Numbered from the stretch's first letter, positions 1 to 6,804 are shown. The stretch is 11,645 bases of DNA from Armatimonadota bacterium (GCA_014380985.1 JACMIU010000430.1:1-11645); one strand, 5' to 3'. Numbers and translations: made by a program. Notes: generated by a model not told the origin, from the letters alone.

Positions 1-692
1 ACGCGCTGTTCCGGGTCAGGTGAAACTTTGTCAAAAAACTCTCCTTGACGGGCGAGCGATAAAACGTCGAAAAGCTGGCTCCCGCCACCACCCGCGAGCG
101 TCGAAACGTGAGTCACGATTTCGGGTAGATCACGCACGACTCGGCAAGCCACCAATCCACCTTCGGAATGACCGATGACTAAAGTTCTCTCTTTGCTGAT
201 TTGTGGGAGTTTTCGAGCGGCACGAATTGCCGCTTCGTTGGCTTCCGCCCACCGTTCCAAAGTGTGCTCGCGGTTAAACTCCGCCAACTCTTTGCAACCA
301 TCCGGCGGCTGAGAAAGGTATTTTACGCCCGGCTTCTCGACGACCAGAACACGCGCTTTGCCTTTGAAAACATCGGCGACAACGATATGTCCGCCCACCG
401 GAAGAACTTTACCGTTGCGCTCCTCAAACCGTGAACGACAACCTGAACCCTCGATGAACGCAACTAATGGAAGTGAGTTTTGACTGCCGATAGCTGTCGA
501 GAGATAAAAGATAATTTCGCGTCCGAAGCGGTCACGGGTCGAGAACTTTTCATATGGCTGACCCGAAACGGGTTCAGAGTTTTTTGAAGGCTCATAGTAT
601 TTCAATTTCGATTGCGCGGCGGACTCGTGCGGAAAGGTAATAAATAAAGCCAGCATCGTTGAAAACAAAAACAGAGTTAATAATCGCATCAT
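1..692 (-). CDS. Secreted alpha/beta hydrolase, C-terminus cut by window edge
   Basis: The frame stays open from the start codon to base 1, so only the first ~230 residues are seen. The N-terminus is a signal peptide (hydrophobic LLTLFLFSTMLALFITF, then a likely cleavage after SAA). Residues around 176 read VIGHSEGGL, the nucleophile elbow G-x-S-x-G with Ser176 as the probable catalytic serine. An upstream FIEGSGC stretch fits the oxyanion-hole strand. The catalytic Asp/His would lie beyond the edge. The product is probably a periplasmic or exported esterase/peptidase-like hydrolase; the substrate is unknown. I chose the ATG at 692 because a -10-like box ends 5 bases before it; ATGs at 689 and 707 are alternatives, and none has a Shine-Dalgarno sequence. 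A hand count gives about 51% G+C for this gene, well below its neighbours, with AT-ending codons common, which may mean transfer. Confidence 0.85.
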   Translation of the reverse strand, partial: MMRLLTLFLFSTMLALFITFPHESAAQSKLKYYEPSKNSEPVSGQPYEKFSTRDRFGREIIFYLSTAIGSQNSLPLVAFIEGSGCRSRFEERNGKVLPVGGHIVVADVFKGKARVLVVEKPGVKYLSQPPDGCKELAEFNREHTLERWAEANEAAIRAARKLPQISKERTLVIGHSEGGLVACRVVRDLPEIVTHVSTLAGGGGSQLFDVLSLARQGEFFDKVSPDPEQR

Positions 693-695
693 CAA

Positions 696-705
696 GGATT
701 TTACC
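696..705 (-). promoter_or_regulatory. Putative -10 box (GGTAAAAT) for a leaderless hydrolase mRNA
   Basis: On the minus strand TAAAAT occupies 703 to 698, preceded by GG, and is followed after 5 bases by ATG (692) and after 8 by a second ATG (689). A start site 5-8 bases after the hexamer would fall on one of these ATGs. The same arrangement occurs before the dipeptidase and metallopeptidase genes. No convincing -35 element is visible. Confidence 0.4.
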
Positions 706-790
706 ATCTGCTAAAGGAAGCCGTCGAACGCCGGAATTGACGTGGGACACGCGGCACGCCCTCCGAACCTAACCCCTACAGCGTCACACA

Positions 791-1282
791 CTATCCGCCC
801 GCCGCGAGAACGCCATACGACACCGAGCGCAGTTTGCCCGCCGTGCGCCATGCGACAATCGCCGATTCCACCGCTTCCGGCGTGCCGATAAGCCGGTACA
901 CCGGTTCGCGTCCGCCCTCGCCTTTAGGATTAGGCAGGGGGAAAACCGCCGCATCGGTGAGGGGCAGACCGGCGTCCGGCGCGACGCGCACCAGAGCGAC
1001 CGCTTGCACCAGTTCGGGCGCGACTTCCTCCACGGAAAGCACACGACTAAGGCGGACAAGCGTGGCGCGAAGCATTTCTTTGCGCCCTTCGGTTGCCGCA
1101 AAATGTAGCGTAATCGTGGCGCGGTGGTCGGGGTCCAACGTGCCGTCGCTTCCCACGGTTGCCATCAGGGAAACGCCCCGGTGCGCGAATGTCGCCCCGA
1201 TGCTTTCGAGTGTTCCCGGCTTGTCGGATACCTTCACAACAAATGTATGCCGCGCCATTACCGGTTTCAAAGCGTTGTCCAT
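791..1282 (-). CDS. ACT-domain protein resembling acetolactate synthase small subunit
   Basis: 163 aa, close to the usual ~160 aa of IlvH/IlvN. Residues ~11-80 form an ACT domain: HTFVVKVSDKPGTLESIG, then HRG and TVGSDGTLDPDHRATITL. This parallels the IlvH order of N-E-P-G, a R-G motif and TVG...DPD..R.TI. The following AVALVRVA matches the IlvH 'ELALIKV' strand, and the C-terminus (LIGTPEAVESAIVAW...) resembles the second IlvH domain. IlvH binds the catalytic acetolactate synthase subunit and senses valine; no catalytic subunit is encoded here, so the real partner is unknown. The Asn after R-G that contacts valine in IlvH appears replaced by Ser. AAAGG at 1290-1294 lies 7 bases before the ATG and supports this start over the ATG at 1258. 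The gene overlaps the end of the dehydrogenase gene by 16 bp, suggesting coupled translation. Confidence 0.75.
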   Translation of the reverse strand: MDNALKPVMARHTFVVKVSDKPGTLESIGATFAHRGVSLMATVGSDGTLDPDHRATITLHFAATEGRKEMLRATLVRLSRVLSVEEVAPELVQAVALVRVAPDAGLPLTDAAVFPLPNPKGEGGREPVYRLIGTPEAVESAIVAWRTAGKLRSVSYGVLAAGG

Positions 1283-2322
1283 CGTTCTACCTTTGCCTGT
1301 GTTTGCGCGGCGATTGCCTGTAGTTGTGCTTCTTCACCCGGCGTCATCGGCAGTTCAACAACACGCCGGACGCCCGACGCCGACGCGATAACCGGCACAC
1401 CGAACGGCACGGCGGGCAAGCCGTGAAATTCGTTTTCGCGCAATAGCACCTGCGCCGCGACGAAAATATCGTCGCCCGCGAGCAAGCCCGTCACCAACCC
1501 GATAGCGGCGTTCGCGGTCGCCCGCACGGTTTTTGCGCCGCTGTAGTGCGTGATGAACGGGCGCACTACGACGCGCACATCGGGCGGCAATCGTTCGACA
1601 TCGGCAAACGCCTCGGCGACATCGCCGCTTTGCACCATCTTTAGAAGACGGGCGGTTTCGGCGCGAACGGTTTGCCCGTAATCGGCGTTTTCCGTTCCCA
1701 CGCGCAGACGGCTTATCGCCTCGGACAGTTCGGCATCATCCATTCCGAAAACGCGCACACTCGACCAAACCGGCATTTGCGCGTCGCCGTGTTCGCCGAG
1801 CATGAAGCCGGAAACGCGCTGACGGCGCACCCCTAAGTCGGCGGCGATTTCGCGCCGGAACCGAAGCGAATCCTGATATGCGCCGATTCCGAGAACGCGG
1901 TCGCGCCCCACGGCGCGGGCAAACTGCAAGGTAGCGAGTTCCACCGGGTTCGACACGACAACGACGATTTCGTGTCCTTGCCCGCGTTTGGCGAGCGCGT
2001 CAGCGTACATCTGGAAAATGGGGGCGTTGGCTTCTGCGAGCGCGGCGCGGTCGGATACGCCGGTCGGGGTCGTGCCGCAAGCAACAATCCAAAGGTCGGC
2101 GACGATTTCTTCGGGGGACAGGGCGACATCGAGTTCGGGGGCGTATTCGGCGTAAGCGTCTAATAGGTCGGACACGAAGCCGTGCAATACCCGCGCCCCG
2201 GAACCGCCCGCCCGCCCGACCAATTGTAGGCGTTCGGTTGGGGCAAGTAGACGCGACGCCACGAGTTGCGCGGCAATTTCGCGCCCGCAGTCGCCGGACG
2301 CGCCCAGCAGGGCTACATCCAT
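1267..2322 (-). CDS. Lactate/malate dehydrogenase-family 2-hydroxyacid dehydrogenase
   Basis: 351 aa. Residues 5-13 (LLGASGDCG) are the nucleotide-binding glycine loop in the form seen in archaeal-type malate dehydrogenases. V-S-N-P-V at 123-127, QDSLRFR at 150-156 (Asp151, Arg154) and GEHGD at 176-180 (catalytic His178) complete the family signature. It should oxidise or reduce a 2-hydroxy/2-oxo acid with a nicotinamide cofactor in the cytosol. Strand 2 ends LVGR (Arg37) without the acidic residue typical of NAD enzymes, so NADP(H) is plausible. The mobile loop has an oddity: the position that is Arg in malate and Gln in lactate dehydrogenases is Pro86 (GTTPTGVSDR, 83-92), while Arg92 is kept. 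The substrate is therefore uncertain and I give no symbol. The gene runs directly into the ACT-domain gene. The start codon lies about 50 bases downstream of a TATACT box. Confidence 0.85.
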   Translation of the reverse strand: MDVALLGASGDCGREIAAQLVASRLLAPTERLQLVGRAGGSGARVLHGFVSDLLDAYAEYAPELDVALSPEEIVADLWIVACGTTPTGVSDRAALAEANAPIFQMYADALAKRGQGHEIVVVVSNPVELATLQFARAVGRDRVLGIGAYQDSLRFRREIAADLGVRRQRVSGFMLGEHGDAQMPVWSSVRVFGMDDAELSEAISRLRVGTENADYGQTVRAETARLLKMVQSGDVAEAFADVERLPPDVRVVVRPFITHYSGAKTVRATANAAIGLVTGLLAGDDIFVAAQVLLRENEFHGLPAVPFGVPVIASASGVRRVVELPMTPGEEAQLQAIAAQTQAKVERWTTL

Positions 2323-2373
2323 AAGGTTCGCGCCACCGGAGCAGGAATGAAGAACGGGGGATTCACGCCTTGC

Positions 2374-2379
2374 AGTATA
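2374..2379 (-). promoter_or_regulatory. Putative -10 box (TATACT) for the dehydrogenase/ACT operon
   Basis: TATACT on the minus strand in the 97-bp gap (2323-2419) between the membrane-protein gene and the dehydrogenase gene. It would give a leader of about 45 bases. No good -35 hexamer is seen at 16-18 bases. Nothing else stands out in this gap, and there is no clear terminator for the upstream gene. Confidence 0.4.
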
Positions 2380-2419
2380 CGGCGTTTCGCGTTCGTTTAC
2401 CCGGCAGTTTAGTAAGCGA

Positions 2420-3184
2420 TTAAATCCGCTTCCACGACAGGAGAACGTAGCGGTACGCCGGGTTGTAACCGCCCGGTATTTTGGCGACGGTGGCGTTCCA
2501 TGTGCCGACGAGTTTCGGCTCCCCCGGCTTGTTTGTCGTGGTCATCGTCCACGCAAATGGGTCAGACTTCCAGCTGGTTGGCGGTTCGTAGACGCGCACC
2601 GACGCAGCGAAGCGCGGTATTTTCCCGCCGGGAAGTGCCCTAAATCCTTCGACGCGGGCGAAGCGCGGTGCGACCGGGGCGTTGTCTTGGTCGGCGAGAA
2701 AGAAGTCGCCCGGCGCGGTCGTCGCAGATTCGCCGAAATAACGCTCGGTAGTTTGCGCGACCCACTCGCCGCTCACATAGCGGCGAACGGAACCGCTTTG
2801 AAATTGCACCCGTTCCGGCACATTGATAGCGGCGTGACGGGCGGCAAACCGCGCTTTTTCGGACGCGGGCAGTTCGGCTCCCACGAAATCAGGGGTATTC
2901 GCTTCGGCGAAATTGCTGAAAAACACGTCGCGGCGCACGCGCTCTTCACGCTCCGCGAGCGACTGGTGGGACGGATTGGCGAGTTTCGGCGCGGTGATGA
3001 CGGTCGCGGGAACCATCACCGCCACGGGAGACACTTTCGGCACGGCTTGGTTTTGCACCCACCATGCCGCAAGGCTCGCACCGACACAGGCGGCGACCAC
3101 GCCACCGGCGATACGCTTTGCCGCTTCTCTGGTTTCTCTGGGTATTTCGATGACGATGGAAGGCGTTTGAGTTTCTGTTGGCAC
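2420..3184 (-). CDS. Membrane-anchored protein of unknown function
   Basis: 254 aa from the chosen GTG start. I do not recognise the family. Residues ~1-24 are polar and basic near the membrane (RETREAAKR), followed by one hydrophobic segment at ~25-43 (IAGGVVAACVGASLAAWWV), so it is probably a single-pass protein with a short cytoplasmic tail and ~210 residues outside. The outer part is soluble-looking, with a basic/acidic stretch (LAEREERVRRD), no cysteine pairs and no lipobox, and ends in aromatic strands (PAYRYVLLSWKRI). The GTG is preferred because AAAAGGA sits exactly 8 bases upstream. An in-frame ATG at 3229 and a TTG at 3253 would add 15 or 23 residues but lack a ribosome binding site. 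It is transcribed away from the dipeptidase gene from a shared ~110-bp region. Confidence 0.75.
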   Translation of the reverse strand: MPTETQTPSIVIEIPRETREAAKRIAGGVVAACVGASLAAWWVQNQAVPKVSPVAVMVPATVITAPKLANPSHQSLAEREERVRRDVFFSNFAEANTPDFVGAELPASEKARFAARHAAINVPERVQFQSGSVRRYVSGEWVAQTTERYFGESATTAPGDFFLADQDNAPVAPRFARVEGFRALPGGKIPRFAASVRVYEPPTSWKSDPFAWTMTTTNKPGEPKLVGTWNATVAKIPGGYNPAYRYVLLSWKRI

Positions 3185-3192
3185 GAGAATTG

Positions 3193-3199
3193 TCCTTTT
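3193..3199 (-). promoter_or_regulatory. Ribosome binding site AAAAGGA deciding a GTG start
   Basis: AAAAGGA on the minus strand, 8 bases before GTG at 3184. It is the best Shine-Dalgarno match near this gene and argues against the upstream ATG at 3229. A GATAGT hexamer (3234-3239, minus strand) could be the matching -10 box with a ~43-base leader. Confidence 0.5.
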
Positions 3200-3279
3200 C
3201 AATTCATTGTCGGCGCGGCGAGGCGGCATCTTTACTATCGCGTTGTGCCGCAAAAAAGACGCAAAAGCAGAACCGGTGC

Positions 3280-3287
3280 GGTAGAAT
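3280..3287 (+). promoter_or_regulatory. Putative -10 box (GGTAGAAT) for a leaderless dipeptidase mRNA
   Basis: TAGAAT at 3282-3287, preceded by GG, ends 7 bases before the dipeptidase ATG at 3295, so transcription would begin at or next to the start codon. No Shine-Dalgarno sequence precedes the ATG. It closely matches the box at 6797-6804 (both read GCGGTANAAT). Confidence 0.45.
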
Positions 3288-3294
3288 AGCGGCT

Positions 3295-4725
3295 ATGCGT
3301 ACCCAATTAGATGCGTGGCTTGATACCCACGCCAGCGATTTTCTTGCTTCTTTGCAAAACGTTCTGCGAATACCGAGCGTGAAGGACGATACCACCGTGA
3401 ATCCGTCCGCGAACGCCCCGTTCGGGCAACCGATTGCCGATGCTCTCGATTACACCCTGAGCGTTTGTGACGCGCACGGCTTGGCGACGGAAAACTTCGC
3501 CGGATTCGCCGGTCACGCCGACTTCGGAGCCGGCACGGAAATCGCCGCGATGCTCGGACATTTGGACGTGGTTCCGGTCGGCAAGGGCTGGACACACGAC
3601 CCGTGGAGCGCGACGCTCACGGACGACGATTACCTGTGGGGGCGCGGCACGAGCGACGACAAGGGACCGACGTTCGCGGCGATGTGGGGTGCGTTCGCCG
3701 TGAAGGCGGTTTGCGAGGCGCAGGGCATCACCCTGTCGCGCCGCGTCCGTTTGATTTTCGGGTGCGACGAAGAAAGCGGCTGGGAGTGCATGGCGCATTA
3801 CTTTGGGGCGGCGGGGCAAGCAAAGCCGACCGTGGCGTTCACTCCCGACGCGATGTTTCCGCTGGTGTTCGCCGAAAAAGGCTCGTTCACCGGTGTTGTG
3901 GAAAAAATACTGACCGAATCGTCCGCCGATGTGCGGCTCGTTTCGTTCGCATCGGGGCAACGCCCGAACATGGTTCCCGACGACGCTACGGCGGTTCTTG
4001 TCGGCAACGCCGAAGCACTCGGCATGATGGCGTTCGTCTTGAAGCCGATGCCGGGCATCTCGGCGACGTTGGACGGCGACACGCTCACTGTGCTGGCAAA
4101 GGGCAAGGCGGCGCACGGCTCCACGCCCGACGAAGGCGACAACGCGGCGGTGAAACTCGCCCGTGCTTTGACGTCGAACCTGTCGGCGTTTGACGATTTA
4201 GACGGCGCGGCGAGCGAATGGCTTGCGGATGTAGTGCGGCGCGGCGCGTCCACCACGGGCGCGGCGAACGGCATAGACTGCACCGATGAAGTCACCGGGG
4301 CGTTGACCTGCAATATGGGCGTGGTGAGCCTTGCCGGGGGCGTCGCGCAAACTACGTTCAACGTGCGCTATCCGGCGACACTGGACGGCGAAACGATTTT
4401 GCAAAACTTCCGCGATTCCGCGAAAGCGGGTGGCTACGACGTGGTTGACCTGAAGCACACGCCGCCGCTGTATGTGCCGGTAGACGCCGAGCCGGTACGC
4501 ACCCTGCTTCGCGTTTACCGTGAACATACTGGAGATCAAACGCCGCCGAAAACGATGGGGGGACGGACATATGCGACTTCGGTGGCTCCGGTCGGGGTGG
4601 CGTTCGGCGCGATGATGGAAGGCGATTTGGAACTCGCGCATCAGGCGGACGAACGGGTTACGGTAGCGCGACTGATAATGTGCGCGAAAATATACGCGCA
4701 AGCGTTGTACGAAATGGCGAAGTAG
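3295..4725 (+). CDS. pepV: M20-family dipeptidase, PepV type
   Basis: 476 aa, the usual PepV length (~470). It should hydrolyse dipeptides to amino acids in the cytosol with a two-zinc centre. The di-zinc ligands are visible in order: His89 in MLGHLDVVP with Asp91 supporting, bridging Asp121 in GRGTSDDKGP, catalytic Glu159 and ligand Glu160 in GCDEESGWE, Asp185 in TPDAMFPL, and His449 in LAHQADE. The KAAHGSTPDEGDNAA stretch in the middle is the typical lid-domain segment with its conserved H-G-S/T-P. I start at the ATG at 3295 because homology begins there and a -10 box lies just upstream; the frame is open further upstream, but that part overlaps the divergent gene and looks non-coding. No signal peptide is present. 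The ATP-grasp gene begins on the next base after the stop codon, so the two are surely cotranscribed. Confidence 0.93.
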   Translation: MRTQLDAWLDTHASDFLASLQNVLRIPSVKDDTTVNPSANAPFGQPIADALDYTLSVCDAHGLATENFAGFAGHADFGAGTEIAAMLGHLDVVPVGKGWTHDPWSATLTDDDYLWGRGTSDDKGPTFAAMWGAFAVKAVCEAQGITLSRRVRLIFGCDEESGWECMAHYFGAAGQAKPTVAFTPDAMFPLVFAEKGSFTGVVEKILTESSADVRLVSFASGQRPNMVPDDATAVLVGNAEALGMMAFVLKPMPGISATLDGDTLTVLAKGKAAHGSTPDEGDNAAVKLARALTSNLSAFDDLDGAASEWLADVVRRGASTTGAANGIDCTDEVTGALTCNMGVVSLAGGVAQTTFNVRYPATLDGETILQNFRDSAKAGGYDVVDLKHTPPLYVPVDAEPVRTLLRVYREHTGDQTPPKTMGGRTYATSVAPVGVAFGAMMEGDLELAHQADERVTVARLIMCAKIYAQALYEMAK

Positions 4726-5562
4726 ATGGCGGGGATGCGACCGGAGAACGCGCCAACTTTGCTACTGCCGCCGCGCATCAATGACGATACGCGGGCAATC
4801 GAAAGTGCCGCCCGCGACGCGGGCTATACCGTCGTTGCCGCGCCGGGATATCGGCTACCGCTGGGCTTGGTGGAAAAAAACGTGCCGGTGATTGTCTACG
4901 GCGACCCGATGTTCGGCGACCTTGCCGCACTTTCGCTTGACCTTGCGCTACTCGAACCGCCCGACTATTGGCTGCCCCGTTTGGAGGAAAAGTGGCGCAA
5001 GCGGCACGTTTCGCTAAGTACCCTCGCCGGGGCGCGAAGCGTTCCCGAAACGGCGTTCATCAAGCCCGCCGCCGACAAATCGTTTCCGGCGCGGGTGTAC
5101 GAAAGCGCGGCGCAACTTGCCGCCGTTGCGGGCGATGTGCCGGACGATTTGCCGGTACTGGTTTCCAAACCGGTAACGTGGGACGCCGAATACCGCGTGT
5201 TCGCTCTTGCGGGCAAAGTTGTCGCCGCGTCGCCGTATTATCGCAGGGGCAAACTCGTTTACATTGAAACAAGCCGGAAATGGGACGCGCCGCCCGGCGA
5301 ACTTGCGGAAGCGACGGAGTTTGCCGCCGAAGTTTTGGCGGCAACCGGCGATACCCTGCCGTCCGGCGTTGTGCTGGATGTCGGCTTGATCGCCGGGCAA
5401 GGGTGGGCGGTTGTCGAGGCAAACCCGGCTTGGGCAAGCGGTTTGTATGGGTGCGCCCCGCCGTACGCCTTGACTGTTGTCGCCGCGTCGGTTCGCGCCC
5501 GCGCCGATTTGACACCGGAAGAAACGCCGTTTGCCCGTGCCGGTATCGCCGTCGAATGGTGA
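4726..5562 (+). CDS. ATP-grasp domain protein (DUF4343-like)
   Basis: 278 aa, cytosolic. The N-terminal ~100 residues form a pre-ATP-grasp fold (INDDTRAIESAARDAGYTV; VPVIVYGDPMFG). The ATP-grasp core follows: FIKPA with Lys113, LVSKPVTWDAEYRVF (Lys148, Glu155, Arg157), then Asp218 in VVLDVG and Glu231/Asn233 in VVEANPAWASGLYG, which fit the Mg-ATP ligands. The NPAWASGLYG ending is characteristic of the uncharacterised DUF4343 group. ATP-grasp enzymes usually join a carboxylate to an amine or thiol through an acyl-phosphate; the substrate here is unknown. The stop of the dipeptidase and this ATG are adjacent (TAGATG). A second ATG at 4735 has a purine-rich GGCGGGG before it and could be the true start. 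The context hints at a role in peptide or amino-acid metabolism, but this is inference. Confidence 0.8.
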   Translation: MAGMRPENAPTLLLPPRINDDTRAIESAARDAGYTVVAAPGYRLPLGLVEKNVPVIVYGDPMFGDLAALSLDLALLEPPDYWLPRLEEKWRKRHVSLSTLAGARSVPETAFIKPAADKSFPARVYESAAQLAAVAGDVPDDLPVLVSKPVTWDAEYRVFALAGKVVAASPYYRRGKLVYIETSRKWDAPPGELAEATEFAAEVLAATGDTLPSGVVLDVGLIAGQGWAVVEANPAWASGLYGCAPPYALTVVAASVRARADLTPEETPFARAGIAVEW

Positions 5563-5603
5563 ACACGGGGCGTTCCCGGTCACAAAACGAAGCGGAAAGC
5601 GTT

Positions 5604-5612
5604 TGATATACT
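5604..5612 (+). promoter_or_regulatory. Extended -10 promoter (TGATATACT)
   Basis: TATACT at 5607-5612 with TG one base upstream, an extended -10 element that would not need a -35 box. A start near 5619 gives a ~70-base leader before the secreted-protein gene. It lies in the 126-bp gap after the ATP-grasp gene and suggests a separate transcription unit. Confidence 0.5.
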
Positions 5613-5688
5613 GTCGGTGTTCGCTGGAAACTCTTCACGCTTTGTTCCATCTAACGAACCAAACCTACACAGAAAATCAGGGAAATCT

Positions 5689-6765
5689 ATGAAATCATTT
5701 ATTACCGGCGGCGCGTTGGTTACCGCTCTTCTTTGTGCCGCGCCGAGTTTCGCGCAGGAAGTGACCACGCTACGCTTTGGAACCAACACGCCGCTCAAAG
5801 TCGTCGCGCCGAAAAACATGAGCGCAAGTGCGTACTCGTCGTATCTGTTCAACATCTATAACAACATTTTGTCGTCGAATGCTTCCGTTGGTCGCTATAT
5901 CGCCCCGTCGGATGTGGTGGTGCTATGTCCTCCGGCGACGGGCGCGGTGCTAAGCGGCAAAAAGCCGCTTACTTCCACGACGGCGGGCAAGGGAGGCAAA
6001 ACCGCCACGCCGGTTCCGACCGAAGCCAAACTGTCGCCGACCGGCACGTACCTGATTTATGTGATGGGGCGACGCTTCCTGACGATTGACCCGGCGACTG
6101 CGAAGGCGAACGGCGCGGTATCGTCGGGCGCGTTCGCGGCGCGATTGGCGCGGCAGTATATGCAAAAGTTTCCCCGCGAATGTTTCCGCCCGCCCGCGCT
6201 TCCGGCGACGATCAGTGTTCCGGCGAACCCGCGCCTCAATCTGACCACCAACATCGAAACGTGTGTTCCCGCCGATGTGAACGGGCAGGTCGTAATGTTC
6301 GGCAAAAGCCTGTGGAATGCCGCGTCGATACAACCCGACGGCTCCACGGGACCCGATAAGGCGGCGATTCTGACCACGAAAACCACCCGCGTTTTACGCG
6401 GTGTGACGGCATACGCACCGGACACCGTGACCGCCGTGAAAAGCGGGGCAAACGCCGACGTTAAAGTGGACGGCACCACGCTCTACACGGTGAGCGCGTT
6501 TGATGCGAAATCGAACGGCTTCAAGGACGCACTGGGTTTCGCTAAGTATCTTGCGCTACGAGTGGGGGAACGGCTCGAAGCCCAGTTGCAACCGATGACA
6601 CCCGCCCCCGTGCCGGAAGCCGCGCCCGAAACCACTCCTGCGCCAACCCCGGAACCCGCACCCGCGCCGATGCCAGAACCCGCACCCGCGCCTGAACCTG
6701 CTCCCGCGCCCGCGCCTGAACCTGCTCCCGCGCCCGACCCCGCGCCGATGCCGACCACGCCGTAG
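5689..6765 (+). CDS. Secreted protein with two related domains and a proline-rich tail
   Basis: 358 aa, family not recognised. Signal peptide: MKSF, hydrophobic core, then PSFA before Q22, a standard AxA-type site. The mature protein contains two similar units. Each starts with a cysteine strand (VVVLCPPATG at 76-85; ETCVPADVNG at 190-199) and ends with VxGxxxxT......AKxNG......FAxxLA (from Val125 and Val260). The last ~55 residues are almost all Pro/Ala/Glu (PEPAPAP units), a flexible spacer as found in cell-wall or envelope-spanning proteins. The two cysteines occupy equivalent positions and might pair across the domains. AGGGA at 5679-5683, 5 bases before the ATG, fixes the start. Its own promoter and the metallopeptidase gene 45 bp downstream suggest an envelope function, but no enzymatic motif is visible. 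Confidence 0.85.
   Translation: MKSFITGGALVTALLCAAPSFAQEVTTLRFGTNTPLKVVAPKNMSASAYSSYLFNIYNNILSSNASVGRYIAPSDVVVLCPPATGAVLSGKKPLTSTTAGKGGKTATPVPTEAKLSPTGTYLIYVMGRRFLTIDPATAKANGAVSSGAFAARLARQYMQKFPRECFRPPALPATISVPANPRLNLTTNIETCVPADVNGQVVMFGKSLWNAASIQPDGSTGPDKAAILTTKTTRVLRGVTAYAPDTVTAVKSGANADVKVDGTTLYTVSAFDAKSNGFKDALGFAKYLALRVGERLEAQLQPMTPAPVPEAAPETTPAPTPEPAPAPMPEPAPAPEPAPAPAPEPAPAPDPAPMPTTP
6652..6735 (+). repeat. In-frame 24-bp tandem repeats coding PEPAPAP units
   Basis: The proline-rich tail is built on a 24-bp (8-residue) period. Bases 6688-6711 and 6712-6735 are identical. A 17-base run at 6652-6668 recurs 24 bases later at 6676-6692. Because the period is a multiple of three, gain or loss of a copy would change tail length without a frameshift. 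Confidence 0.85.
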
Positions 6766-6796
6766 CGATGGTGTGGCGAAGAAAACGGGAAAGCGC

Positions 6797-6804
6797 GGTA
6801 CAAT
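6797..6804 (+). promoter_or_regulatory. Putative -10 box (GGTACAAT) for a leaderless metallopeptidase mRNA
   Basis: TACAAT at 6799-6804, preceded by GG, ends 6 bases before the ATG at 6811, so the transcript would start at the start codon. No Shine-Dalgarno sequence precedes the ATG. Confidence 0.45.

Noticed and set aside
201..434. Small plus-strand open frame in the left-edge hydrolase region
   Set aside because: It lies wholly opposite the hydrolase frame, which has a signal peptide and the GHSEGG elbow. It has no ribosome binding site.
834..1391. Plus-strand open frame across the ACT and dehydrogenase genes
   Set aside because: The Ser/Arg/Thr-rich translation looks like a shadow, and it covers two convincing minus-strand genes that overlap only slightly.
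2412..2421. Ten-base match GTAAGCGATT shared by the gaps at 2412 and 11438
   Set aside because: Two copies of a 10-mer in 11.6 kb can occur by chance, and the flanking bases diverge at once.
3307..4116. Long open frame on the minus strand inside the dipeptidase gene
   Set aside because: It is rich in Arg/His with no family resemblance, while the plus-strand frame has all dipeptidase zinc ligands. Antisense frames stay open because of the high GC at third codon positions.
5563..5580. CGGG...CCCG hairpin after the ATP-grasp gene as a terminator
   Set aside because: The stem is only 4 bp and no T-run follows. Too weak to call.
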